A model generated the notes under the pieces. That model was not told the origin of the DNA. It searched no databases and saw nothing but the letters and a program-made list of their open reading frames with translations. Below are positions 1 through 7,600 of a DNA stretch of 34,304 nt, one piece after another. Numbering within the stretch: position 1 is the first letter of the stretch; every line of letters begins with the position of its first letter. The translations under genes were made by a program, and so were the position numbers. This stretch comes from Halobacteriovoraceae bacterium (GTDB taxonomy: Bacteria; Bdellovibrionota; Bacteriovoracia; Bacteriovoracales; Bacteriovoracaceae), in the NCBI GenBank assembly GCA_018646195.1, contig JABGVH010000172.1:1-34304 (forward strand), given 5' to 3'.

Positions 1-267
1 CTCATGATTCGAGAAGACCAATACGAGCAAATCAATAGTGGTGGTCTCAACTTGTCTGGATTGGTTCGCGACCTTGTGGATGATTATCTGAGTGAATACA
101 AGATTACTCTAAGCGTAGGTCAGCAAACTAGAGAGCTCTATGACAAGGTGATTTCAAATACTGGAAGTACTGACGAAGACTTAGAAGATTATTTGAAGGA
201 CAGTTTGAAGGAACTTTTAAAGGACAAAATTAAATCGATGCAAGAACTTGAAAAAGAAATTCGCTAA
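1..267 (+). CDS. Small ribbon-helix-helix-like protein, probably cut at its 5' end
   Basis: An ATG at position 4 gives 87 residues, but the frame is open to the first base, so the true start may lie outside the window. The first part (IREDQYEQI, then GLNLSGLVRDLVDDYL) resembles the ribbon-helix-helix fold of small DNA-binding proteins and antitoxins: a short strand, then two helices with the Leu-Ser-x-Leu-hydrophobic-Arg pattern. The remainder is an acidic/basic helical tail rich in Leu, Asp and Lys. In that fold the strand would normally start a few residues before the Met seen here, which also argues for truncation. No toxin partner is visible downstream. The stop abuts the stop of the convergent amidinohydrolase gene with no spacer. 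DNA binding is inferred from pattern only. Confidence 0.6.
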   Translation, partial: LMIREDQYEQINSGGLNLSGLVRDLVDDYLSEYKITLSVGQQTRELYDKVISNTGSTDEDLEDYLKDSLKELLKDKIKSMQELEKEIR

Positions 268-1092
268 TTAGAAATACATTCCCTTCAAGCAGAATACTGA
301 TCCTCCACCTTTGATAAATTCACTAGTCTCTACTTCTAAAACTTCTAGTCCTAATTGGCCTAATAATTTCATAGTTTTCTTAGATCCACTTTGCATAACC
401 ACATGATGCCCATCCGGGCAAAATGCATTACCTGCAAAATTTTTCAATGCTTCATCTTCAGGAATTGGAATAAGGTTTTCAAATCCATGTTGAAGCTTGA
501 CCAACGACTCCTTATCAAAGGCCGATTCAACAAAAAGAGCAGTAGCACTGTCGATTGGAACTAAGCAAGTGTCGAGGTGGTAGAATTCCTCTCGTTTGAG
601 TTTGAGAGGAATAATATCGAGATTGAAGTGGTCCTCCAAAATATCGTAGGCCTCAAGATCAGTGCGGAATCCATGACCACCCCAAACAAGCCGCTTCTTG
701 GGATGCCAGATAGCATCCCCCATCCCTTCAAAGGAATACTTACCAAAATTTAATTCATGATAGCGAAGACCTTCTCCGTGTAAGAAATTTTTAAAATATT
801 CAATCTCTTCAGCTCTTTCTGGATTAGACATATTTGAAAGAACAAATGAACCATCTAGCAATGGGAAGGTCTGATTCGCTGCGAATACCATGTCAGGGAG
901 GTTCTTAACTCCATTAATAATTTTAATAGGAATTCCAATTTCAAGAAAGGCCTTAGTTAACTCTCCCCATTCTCTAGTGGCCTTCATTTTATCGACCTTC
1001 TTAAGAGAACCGTCACTATTTTTCATATGGGGATTAATTGCGTAGGTAACGTCGTAGTATTCAGGCGTTACCATTAGAATTCCGCGTATCAT
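268..1092 (-). CDS. DDAH/arginine-deiminase-like amidinohydrolase
   Basis: A 274-residue protein of the pentein (amidinotransferase/dimethylarginine dimethylaminohydrolase) fold. The family hydrolyses or transfers the amidino group of guanidino compounds through a covalent Cys intermediate. Visible family marks are PDMVFAANQ near residue 67, the acidic motif E122-G-M-G-D126, H172 in the YHLDTCLVP motif, and the nucleophile C268 in GGGSVFCLKG near the C-terminus. Length suits DDAH-type enzymes and is shorter than glycine amidinotransferases. It is the last gene of the six-gene amine operon; its ATG overlaps the aldehyde dehydrogenase stop by 4 nt and follows an AAGGACA ribosome site. The substrate cannot be told from sequence. 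Its place beside gamma-glutamyl-amine enzymes suggests it releases or recycles a nitrogen compound feeding that route (inference). Confidence 0.85.
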   Translation of the reverse strand: MIRGILMVTPEYYDVTYAINPHMKNSDGSLKKVDKMKATREWGELTKAFLEIGIPIKIINGVKNLPDMVFAANQTFPLLDGSFVLSNMSNPERAEEIEYFKNFLHGEGLRYHELNFGKYSFEGMGDAIWHPKKRLVWGGHGFRTDLEAYDILEDHFNLDIIPLKLKREEFYHLDTCLVPIDSATALFVESAFDKESLVKLQHGFENLIPIPEDEALKNFAGNAFCPDGHHVVMQSGSKKTMKLLGQLGLEVLEVETSEFIKGGGSVFCLKGMYF

Positions 1093-2462
1093 AGTGTCCT
1101 TATGTGATATCCCTTGGGGTTAGTAAAAGTCCAAATACCTAAAGGCGAGAGAGTAGTTCCTAGTCCTGAATGTCCGCGACCGGACCAGGGTAAGTGTCCG
1201 CTAACTCGGTCACAACAATTTAAATAACCGGTTCCAGAGTTGACTTGTTTTAAGATTTTTTCTCCACGTTCTTGGTTAGATGAAAAAACGGAGGAAGTTA
1301 ATCCAAATTCAGTATCATTCATAAGGGTGATGGCCTCTTCGTCATTAGCAACTTCTTGAATTCCGATGACAGGACCAAAAGTCTCTTCCTGCATACAGCG
1401 CATCTCATGGTTTACATTACTAAGAACCGTCGGTTCAAAGAAGTTGCCAGCAGAATCAATAACACTGCCTCCTACTTCTAAAGTAGCGCCCTTCTCAGTT
1501 GCATCAATAACTAGTTCATTTAAATAGGAAAGGTGTGCCTTCCTGGTTATCGCCCCTTGGCTATTTTCTTTCTGAGTTGGGTCTCCTACTTTTAGTGACT
1601 TCACTTTTTCAATAAAATTCTTTTTAAATTGATTATACATTTTTTGGTGGACGTAAATTCGTTCAACCGAACAGCAGCTTTGACCATTATTGTAAAAGGT
1701 TCCTTCAACTGCAGACTCTGCAGCCTTCTCTATATCTACAACTTCATCAGTTATATATAGTGGGTCTTTTCCGCCTAACTCAAGACCCACAGGAACTAAT
1801 TTAGACGCTACCGCTTCGGCAATTCTTTTCCCTGTAGGGTAAGAGCCGGTAAAAAAGTACCCGTCGAGAGGAAGATCTAATAAATACTCCCCTACTTTTC
1901 CATCACCAGTAACCATCTTAAAGATATTTTCAGGAATTCCCGCAAGATGAAGAAATTTCGTAATTTGTTGCCCTGTTAGAGTTGAAAATTCGCTAGGTTT
2001 GTAAAGAACAGCATTCCCAGTGATTAAGGCCGGAATAAATATATTTACACCTACTAAATAAGGATAGTTCCAAGCCGATATATTTGTAATAACCCCTAGC
2101 GGATCGTAACTGAGTATTTCTTGTGTATTGCCATCACTATTCATTATTTTTGAAAGCAGGTATTTTTCACTTTCAGCAATAAAAAACTGACACTTAACAG
2201 CAGCTCCATTAATTTCATTATATGATTCCTGAAGGGGTTTTCCCGTTTCGGAAGTTAGTATTGAAGCCAGTTCATCTCGATTTTCCTTTTCTATTATTAG
2301 TTCTGCGAATTTTTTAATGGCAGCTATTCTTTCTTCAATCGGTGTATTTTTCCAAACTTTTTGTTGTTTTTTAGCAGCAATATACATTTCCTGAACTTGT
2401 ACCTCAGTATCTATTTCTACTTTTGAAATTACTTTATTATTGGAAGGATTAATTATATCCAT
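1089..2462 (-). CDS. NAD(P)-dependent aldehyde dehydrogenase
   Basis: A 457-residue member of the aldehyde dehydrogenase superfamily, close in style to succinate-semialdehyde and aminoaldehyde dehydrogenases. It shows the cofactor region NISAWNYPY and PALITGNAVLYKPSE, the general base E228 in LELGGKDP, the catalytic Cys in NNGQSCCSVER (C263), and EETFGPV near residue 385. In this operon it probably oxidises the aldehyde formed by the upstream iron alcohol dehydrogenase, giving a gamma-glutamyl amino acid (PuuC-like role; inference). The start is ATG 1 nt after the PuuD-like gene, with AAAGGAAA upstream. Its stop overlaps the amidinohydrolase start. The length is slightly under the usual 475-500 residues, mainly at the N-terminus. 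Confidence 0.93.
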   Translation of the reverse strand: MDIINPSNNKVISKVEIDTEVQVQEMYIAAKKQQKVWKNTPIEERIAAIKKFAELIIEKENRDELASILTSETGKPLQESYNEINGAAVKCQFFIAESEKYLLSKIMNSDGNTQEILSYDPLGVITNISAWNYPYLVGVNIFIPALITGNAVLYKPSEFSTLTGQQITKFLHLAGIPENIFKMVTGDGKVGEYLLDLPLDGYFFTGSYPTGKRIAEAVASKLVPVGLELGGKDPLYITDEVVDIEKAAESAVEGTFYNNGQSCCSVERIYVHQKMYNQFKKNFIEKVKSLKVGDPTQKENSQGAITRKAHLSYLNELVIDATEKGATLEVGGSVIDSAGNFFEPTVLSNVNHEMRCMQEETFGPVIGIQEVANDEEAITLMNDTEFGLTSSVFSSNQERGEKILKQVNSGTGYLNCCDRVSGHLPWSGRGHSGLGTTLSPLGIWTFTNPKGYHIRTL

Positions 2463-2463
2463 T

Positions 2464-3222
2464 TTATTTTCCTTTAAATATTTTTACAGCTTCTAAGAAG
2501 TCATCAAATAATGGGGCTGGGTCTTCTACCTCATTTTGGAGTGAGGGTGAAAACTCGGGATGCCACTGGACTCCTAAAATATAATGTTCTTCCATATTAC
2601 TAGACCTAAAGGCTTCACAGAGGTCATCGTCGGGGCAACTGGCCTCTAGAATTAGATTTTTTGCTAAATCTTTAACTCCCTGATGGTGAACGGTGTTCAC
2701 ATTTAAGTGATCTTTCTTATATATTTTCTTAAGAATTCCATCACTACAAACATCAACTGTGTGCTTAATAGTATCGTATTTTACAGCGTCACGATGATTT
2801 CGAGTCGTTCCAGTTTGGGTTTGTAGGTCTTGATAAAGAGTTCCGCCCATTCCGACGTTAATAATTTGCATTCCTCGACAAATTCCAAAAACCGGTTTTT
2901 TCGAATTACGCGCGTACTCAAGGATCTTTAATTCGTATTCATCTCGGTACCTGTCACCTGCCCAGCGATTATTATTTATGCCCACTTCGGAATAAGATTC
3001 AGGTGAAACATCCACTCCGCCAGAAAAAACAAAGCCATCAACTTCGTCGAGGAATTGTTTCTGGCGTTCATAATCGAGGTCCGGTATCAAAATCGGCATG
3101 ACGTTTTTTCTAGTAAGGTAAGAAAACATATCATTCTCTATATAGGATAGGGATTTCGCACCAAAAACAAGCCGATCGAGATCAGGATACATAAAGCACG
3201 AAGTTACACCAAGTTTAATCAT
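2464..3222 (-). CDS. PuuD-like gamma-glutamyl hydrolase (class I glutamine amidotransferase fold)
   Basis: A 252-residue peptidase C26/class I glutamine amidotransferase. The nucleophile elbow is GICRGMQIINV with C115, followed by GGTLYQD. The His-Glu pair lies in GVQWHPEFSP near residue 220. This subgroup, including E. coli PuuD (gamma-glutamyl-GABA hydrolase), hydrolyses gamma-glutamyl amides to glutamate plus the freed amine acid. Here it should release glutamate and the oxidised amine, for example glycine if ethanolamine is the substrate (inference). It overlaps the upstream dehydrogenase by 4 nt (ATGA), which implies translational coupling, and is followed after 1 nt by the aldehyde dehydrogenase. 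No synthase partner domain is attached, in agreement with a stand-alone hydrolase. Confidence 0.9.
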   Translation of the reverse strand: MIKLGVTSCFMYPDLDRLVFGAKSLSYIENDMFSYLTRKNVMPILIPDLDYERQKQFLDEVDGFVFSGGVDVSPESYSEVGINNNRWAGDRYRDEYELKILEYARNSKKPVFGICRGMQIINVGMGGTLYQDLQTQTGTTRNHRDAVKYDTIKHTVDVCSDGILKKIYKKDHLNVNTVHHQGVKDLAKNLILEASCPDDDLCEAFRSSNMEEHYILGVQWHPEFSPSLQNEVEDPAPLFDDFLEAVKIFKGK

Positions 3223-4370
3223 GGAAGTGCCTTTTTATATATGGCAACAAAGTCTTCTTGCGTGCAGGGCTTTGGGTTACAGAGATGACAAACGTCTTTA
3301 ATCGCCAGCTCTGATAATGCTTCAACGTTTGCGAGCTCAACTCCTAAGGCGTGTAAATCTTTAGGAAGTCCTAACTCGGCGTTTAGCTCGTCTATATACT
3401 TTAAAAAATCCGGTAACCCCGGATTTCTCAGTCCCATTGCTTCTGCAATAATGGCATATTTCTCGGGACAATTATCTGAATTGTATTCGATGCCATAAGG
3501 TAACATTATCGCGTTGGCCAAGCCATGGTGGGTATTGAAAAGAGTAGATAGGGGATGAGCGGTGCTATGGACAACTCCTAAACCTTTTTGAAAAGCCGTT
3601 GCCCCCATCATAGCAGCTGCCATCATATGAGTACGTGCCTCTAGATCGGACTCTTTCGTTGCCTTTACTAAACTTTTTGCGACCAAGCGACAACCTTCTA
3701 ATGCTATCCCATCACAGAGTGGATGATATCCCTTAGAAACGAAAGCCTCGATATTATGGGTTAGGGCATCCATTCCTGTTGCTGCGGTAATTGCAGCTGG
3801 TAACTCCAGAGTCAGAGCGGGGTCTGCGAAAACTATTTTTGCCATTAATTGAGGAGCAAACAACACCCGCTTTTGGTGGGAGTCGTCTTCACTTATAACA
3901 GTACTTCGCCCAACTTCACTTCCTGTACCAGAGGTAGTAGGAATAGTAATAAAGTGAGGGATTGGATTTTCCACATACTTCCAGCCATCGGTAGCATCGT
4001 CAAAATCAAAAAGGTCCCGGTCATGGTTAACGATCAAAGCAATAGCACGGGCCACATCCATACTGGCGCCACCACCCATTCCAATAATACAATCGCTCTT
4101 ATTATTGATGTAAGATTCTTTTCCTGCCAAGACATTTGCCTTCACGGGATTTTTATCGATCTCGGTAAAAGTAAAAGCTTTAAGCCCACAATTACCTAAA
4201 TCTTTTATTATCTTCTGATAGAAAGGAAGACCAGCTAGCCCTTGGTCCGTTACAAATAACGGCGCTTTAAGGTTATGGTCTTTTAAATAAGCTCCTAATT
4301 CATCAATTACTCCTGGCCCAAAGCGAATTGGGCAGGGAAAATTAAATGTACTTCGAGTATTCCAATTCAT
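3219..4370 (-). CDS. Iron-containing (group III) alcohol dehydrogenase
   Basis: A 383-residue Fe-ADH family enzyme. It shows the NAD-binding motif GMGGGASMDVAR near residue 97, PTTSGTGSEV near residue 145, and the metal-binding histidines in GMDALTHNIEAF, GVVHSTAHPL and NTHHGLANA. These enzymes interconvert primary alcohols and aldehydes using NAD(P) and a divalent metal. The gene lies between the glutamine-synthetase-like ligase and the PuuD-like hydrolase, where the Puu pathway would have the FAD amine oxidase PuuB. That replacement suggests the ligated amine carries a terminal hydroxyl, as in ethanolamine (inference). An AGGTGAGG ribosome site precedes the ATG; the spacer to the ligase is 11 nt. 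The N-terminus (NFPCPIRFGPGVI) is typical of the family. Confidence 0.93.
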   Translation of the reverse strand: MNWNTRSTFNFPCPIRFGPGVIDELGAYLKDHNLKAPLFVTDQGLAGLPFYQKIIKDLGNCGLKAFTFTEIDKNPVKANVLAGKESYINNKSDCIIGMGGGASMDVARAIALIVNHDRDLFDFDDATDGWKYVENPIPHFITIPTTSGTGSEVGRSTVISEDDSHQKRVLFAPQLMAKIVFADPALTLELPAAITAATGMDALTHNIEAFVSKGYHPLCDGIALEGCRLVAKSLVKATKESDLEARTHMMAAAMMGATAFQKGLGVVHSTAHPLSTLFNTHHGLANAIMLPYGIEYNSDNCPEKYAIIAEAMGLRNPGLPDFLKYIDELNAELGLPKDLHALGVELANVEALSELAIKDVCHLCNPKPCTQEDFVAIYKKALP

Positions 4371-4381
4371 AGGGGCCTCAC

Positions 4382-5740
4382 CTAGATGATTTCAAAATAA
4401 CGTTTTCGTTCCCAATCAGTAATAGTTTTTGAGTATTGTCTCCATTCCCATTCCCGAGTGGCGGCAAAATGTTTTACAAATTTTTCGCCAAATAGCTCAT
4501 TGCTGATTTTAGAATTTTTAAAAACTTGAGTTGATTCCCAAAGGTTTGCCGGAAGCACGCCATGGTCCTTCATAGCGTAGCCATTGCCCTGAACCCTAGG
4601 TATTTCAAGTTTAAGCTTATTTTTTACGCCATATAGCCCAGAGGCCAACACTGCAGACATTGCTAAATATGGATTGGTATCACTGCCAGGTACTCTCATT
4701 TCTATCCTGGTGGACTTCTCAGAGCCTGGAATCGCGCGTACAGCACAAGTTCTATTTTCTATACCCCAGGTTATGGTAGTAGGCGCCCATGCTCCTTCGA
4801 CGAGCCGCTTAAATGAATTAACGGTGGGAGCAAGTAGTGGCAAGACGTGCGGTAGGCAATGAAGAAGACCAGCTAAATAGCTTTTCATAATCTCGCTCAT
4901 CCCGTCCGCATCTTTAGGCTCGCAAAATACATTAGAACCATCTTTCCAAAGACTTTGATGTATATGCCCTGAGCAACCAGGATAATCATCACTCCACTTG
5001 GCCATAAAGGTAGGGACTACTCCATGCATTGAAGCGATCTCTTTGACACCTGCTTTAAATAAGACAGCTCTATCCGCAGCTTCTAGGATCTCACTATATA
5101 AAAGCGCGCATTCATACACACCAGGTCCTGTTTCGGTATGGAATCCTTCAATCGGAACTCCAAACTTTGCAAGTAAGTCATAGAGGTCATTAAAGTACTC
5201 ACTTCTTTGAGAAGAACGTAAAAGCGAATAGCCAAACATTCCCCTAGTTATAGGTTCTGGTTCCATAAAATGTTTATCATGTAAGTCGTCGCTATTTTCT
5301 GAAAAATTAAACCATTCAAACTCTTGAGAGAAAGTAGCTGAATAGCCCATGTCAGCAGCAGACTTCCTAATTTTTTTAAGAAGGTTTCGAGGGCAAAGTT
5401 CAAGTGCATGATCCTTTTTATCCCGAAAATCTGCCAGTACCAATGGAATATCGCCGTCCCAAGGAACTTTTCTGTATGTCGAAAGGTCCAATCTTGCCTC
5501 GGCGTCTGGGTAGCCAGTATGCCATCCGGTATACTCGACGTTGTCGTAGCATACATCCGCTGAGTCCCAGCCAAATACCACATTACAAAAACCAAAACCA
5601 CCCTCAAGGGACGAAAGGAATTTATCAACATGCATGACTTTTCCACGCAGTATTCCATCAATATCAGTAACTGCAACTTTTACCTTTTTTCCAGGATAGT
5701 TTTTAATTTCTTCTATAATCTGATCATTAGTCATTGCCAT
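4382..5740 (-). CDS. Glutamine-synthetase-like gamma-glutamyl-amine ligase (PuuA/GlnA4 type)
   Basis: A 452-residue protein of the glutamine synthetase superfamily. The N-terminal DIDGILRGK resembles the DxNGxLRGK motif of PuuA and other gamma-glutamyl-amine ligases rather than housekeeping GlnA. The catalytic domain shows SQEFEWFNF, the HIHQSLWKDG nucleotide/metal region, GIENRTCAVRAIPG, and RIEMRVPGSDTNPYLAMSA. These enzymes use ATP to join glutamate's gamma-carboxyl to an amine. The transporter directly upstream (8 nt spacer) and the alcohol and aldehyde dehydrogenases downstream make ethanolamine or a similar amino alcohol the best guess. Putrescine or another monoamine remains possible. 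An AGGGGAT ribosome site precedes ATG. Confidence 0.9.
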   Translation of the reverse strand: MAMTNDQIIEEIKNYPGKKVKVAVTDIDGILRGKVMHVDKFLSSLEGGFGFCNVVFGWDSADVCYDNVEYTGWHTGYPDAEARLDLSTYRKVPWDGDIPLVLADFRDKKDHALELCPRNLLKKIRKSAADMGYSATFSQEFEWFNFSENSDDLHDKHFMEPEPITRGMFGYSLLRSSQRSEYFNDLYDLLAKFGVPIEGFHTETGPGVYECALLYSEILEAADRAVLFKAGVKEIASMHGVVPTFMAKWSDDYPGCSGHIHQSLWKDGSNVFCEPKDADGMSEIMKSYLAGLLHCLPHVLPLLAPTVNSFKRLVEGAWAPTTITWGIENRTCAVRAIPGSEKSTRIEMRVPGSDTNPYLAMSAVLASGLYGVKNKLKLEIPRVQGNGYAMKDHGVLPANLWESTQVFKNSKISNELFGEKFVKHFAATREWEWRQYSKTITDWERKRYFEII

Positions 5741-5748
5741 AGTATCCC

Positions 5749-7092
5749 CTAAGCGCTTGTGGCCGCTTGTTTAACATCATCATTTACAAAAAACTTAAAC
5801 CAAAGAAATGAAAGTAGCATAATTCCATAAAAGATCGCTGCCGTTTTCAAATTATAATAAGTCATGGCCACAAGAGATATGCTCGAAATTACCAATGCCA
5901 GCCCTGGTAATACAGGATAACCAATCATTTTGAATGGCCTTTCTAAATCGGGTTGGTCTTTTCGTAACTTAAAAAATGAGAGCATCGAAATTATGTAGAG
6001 AGAAAGAGCTCCAAAGCAGGCAATCGTAATAATTGCTCCAGTTTCGTTAGATAGAACTGCCAAAATCCCTATCAACATATTAAAAATTAGAGCGGGAGCG
6101 GGGGTTTTAAATTTTTTATGAGTTTTTCCAAAAATTTTGGGAGCATAACCAACTCTGCCAAATTCGAAAGTAGCACGTCCTGCCGCTAGAATAATACCGT
6201 GAAATGAGGCAACTAAACCAAAAAGCCCCACCCAAATAATTAAATGATAAAGAAAATCGGAACCACCCGAGATCGCCTTGATCGCTAGTGGCAATGGAGA
6301 ATCAGATGCGGTAGTACTTCCCACATCGTAGACTACCGTCTCCCAACCACCTACACCTACTGCACTTGTAAAAGTCAAAATACAAAGGATTACCAATGTC
6401 ACAATAGCAGAACCAAAACCTATAAATATATTTCTTTGCGGGTTTACAGTCTCTTCGGCGACATTTGCAACTCCCTCTATGGCAAGGAAAAACCAAATAG
6501 CAAAGGGTATAGCACGAAAAATTCCTTCCACACCATTAGGCAACGCATTTACAGAAAGGTTAGCGACTTCAAAATGAGGAAGCGCAACTCCCGCAAAAAT
6601 TAGAAGTTCGACAACTGCTATGATTGTAATAACCAATTCAAAAATCGCTGCAATTTTCACTCCCACGATATTGACTAATGTGAAAATAACAAAGGCTGCT
6701 ATTGCTATCGCATTAACTGGTATGGTTGGCATATGTAAATTTAAGTAAGCACCTATAGCAAAAGCAATTGCTGGAGGCGCAAAAATAAACTCTATGTTTT
6801 GGGCCATCCCACCTAAGAATCCCATATTCGGGCCCAAGGCCTTATTGGCATAATCAAAGGCACCACCGGCCTTTGGAATCATGCAAGCCAATTCCGTATA
6901 GGAAAAAGTAAAGGTAACGTACATAATGATTATAAAAAATGTAGCAATAGCGAGTCCAAGGGTGCCACCTTCGGCGAGTCCAAGGTTCCAACCGAAGTAC
7001 ATACCGGAAATAACATAACCAACTCCAAGACCCCAAAGCATAAAAGGTCCAAGCGATCGATCGAGGTTTTCCCCGCCGTCAAAATCACTCAT
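5749..7092 (-). CDS. APC-family amine transporter resembling ethanolamine permease
   Basis: A 447-residue inner-membrane transporter with about twelve hydrophobic segments. The N-terminal LGPFMLWGLGVGYVISGMYF, followed by GWNLGL, resembles the ethanolamine permease branch of the amino acid-polyamine-organocation superfamily. The unwound helix 1 region (SGMYFGWN) is the expected substrate contact. Further marks are YTELACMIPKAGGAFDYA and EGVANVAEETVNPQRN, both usual in APC proteins. It is the first gene of the six-gene operon, with a strong AGGAGAT ribosome site before ATG. The context of a gamma-glutamyl ligase plus alcohol and aldehyde dehydrogenases supports an amino-alcohol or amine substrate. 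The exact substrate is inferred from similarity by eye. Confidence 0.88.
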   Translation of the reverse strand: MSDFDGGENLDRSLGPFMLWGLGVGYVISGMYFGWNLGLAEGGTLGLAIATFFIIIMYVTFTFSYTELACMIPKAGGAFDYANKALGPNMGFLGGMAQNIEFIFAPPAIAFAIGAYLNLHMPTIPVNAIAIAAFVIFTLVNIVGVKIAAIFELVITIIAVVELLIFAGVALPHFEVANLSVNALPNGVEGIFRAIPFAIWFFLAIEGVANVAEETVNPQRNIFIGFGSAIVTLVILCILTFTSAVGVGGWETVVYDVGSTTASDSPLPLAIKAISGGSDFLYHLIIWVGLFGLVASFHGIILAAGRATFEFGRVGYAPKIFGKTHKKFKTPAPALIFNMLIGILAVLSNETGAIITIACFGALSLYIISMLSFFKLRKDQPDLERPFKMIGYPVLPGLALVISSISLVAMTYYNLKTAAIFYGIMLLSFLWFKFFVNDDVKQAATSA

Positions 7093-7210
7093 CTATATCT
7101 CCTAAAAAAGTTCCCTCCAAGTGTAGCTTGCAGAGAAATTGTCGTATAGAACTATTTGCCAACTACTAAGGTACGGCGCAAAGCATAAGGCAATTAAATA
7201 AAAACTCACC

Positions 7211-7216
7211 TATACT
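7211..7216 (+). promoter_or_regulatory. -10-like TATACT 5 nt before a start codon
   Basis: TATACT ends 5 nt before the ATG of the receiver protein, so transcription would begin at or beside the A of the start codon. No Shine-Dalgarno stands between them and no clear -35 is seen. This fits a leaderless transcript. Confidence 0.5.
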
Positions 7217-7221
7217 TAGGC

Positions 7222-7599
7222 ATGGCAAAAATACTTATTGTCGATGACGACCCAGATATTTGCGAAATTCTTGAGGAGTACCTTGAAGACGAAGGACACC
7301 AAATAGAAACCACCATAGATCCCCATAAGGCTTGGGAACTTATCCAGCAAAATGGCTATCAATTGGTTATTACGGATATGGTGATGCCGGAAATGAATGG
7401 AATCGAATTGACCATGAAGATTGTTGACAATTTCCCTCAGACAAAAGTGATTGCACTTTCTGGCGGAGGAGACTCTAAAAATAAAATGGTCGCTAACCTA
7501 GGGCTTAACCAGGCCCTAGAGATGGGGGCCATATCGGCCTGCCTAAAACCAATTACTAAAGAAGACCTTCTCAAAGAAGTTAATAAACTTCTCTCTTAA
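7222..7599 (+). CDS. Single-domain response regulator (CheY-like receiver)
   Basis: A 125-residue stand-alone receiver domain. It has the acidic pocket D8-D9-D10, the phospho-acceptor D52 in VITDMVMPEMNG, switch S80 in ALSGGG, and K109 in CLKPITKED. There is no output domain, so it must act by protein contact or as a phosphorelay shuttle. No histidine kinase lies nearby. It is divergent from the amine operon (129 nt between the starts), but with no DNA-binding domain it is unlikely to be the operon's direct repressor. The start is the only in-frame ATG near the N-terminal beta strand and lacks a ribosome site. Its stop is 1 nt from the stop of the convergent radical SAM gene. Confidence 0.93.
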   Translation: MAKILIVDDDPDICEILEEYLEDEGHQIETTIDPHKAWELIQQNGYQLVITDMVMPEMNGIELTMKIVDNFPQTKVIALSGGGDSKNKMVANLGLNQALEMGAISACLKPITKEDLLKEVNKLLS

Positions 7600-7600
7600 G

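Noticed and set aside
561-746. Short open frames opposite or within larger genes (for example here, 15373-15612, 26443-26673)
   Set aside because: They lie in other frames of well-supported genes and have no ribosome sites or family features.
268-7092. A classical Puu putrescine pathway
   Set aside because: No PuuB-like FAD oxidase or GABA transaminase is present; an iron alcohol dehydrogenase and an ethanolamine-permease-like transporter fit an amino-alcohol better.
7498-7519. 7-bp inverted repeat CTAGGGC-N8-GCCCTAG inside the receiver gene
   Set aside because: No U-tract on either strand and inside a conserved coding region; probably chance.
7575-7592. AGAAGTT-AATA-AACTTCT hairpin at the end of the receiver gene
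   Set aside because: AT-rich weak stem followed only by CTCTT; not convincing as a terminator.
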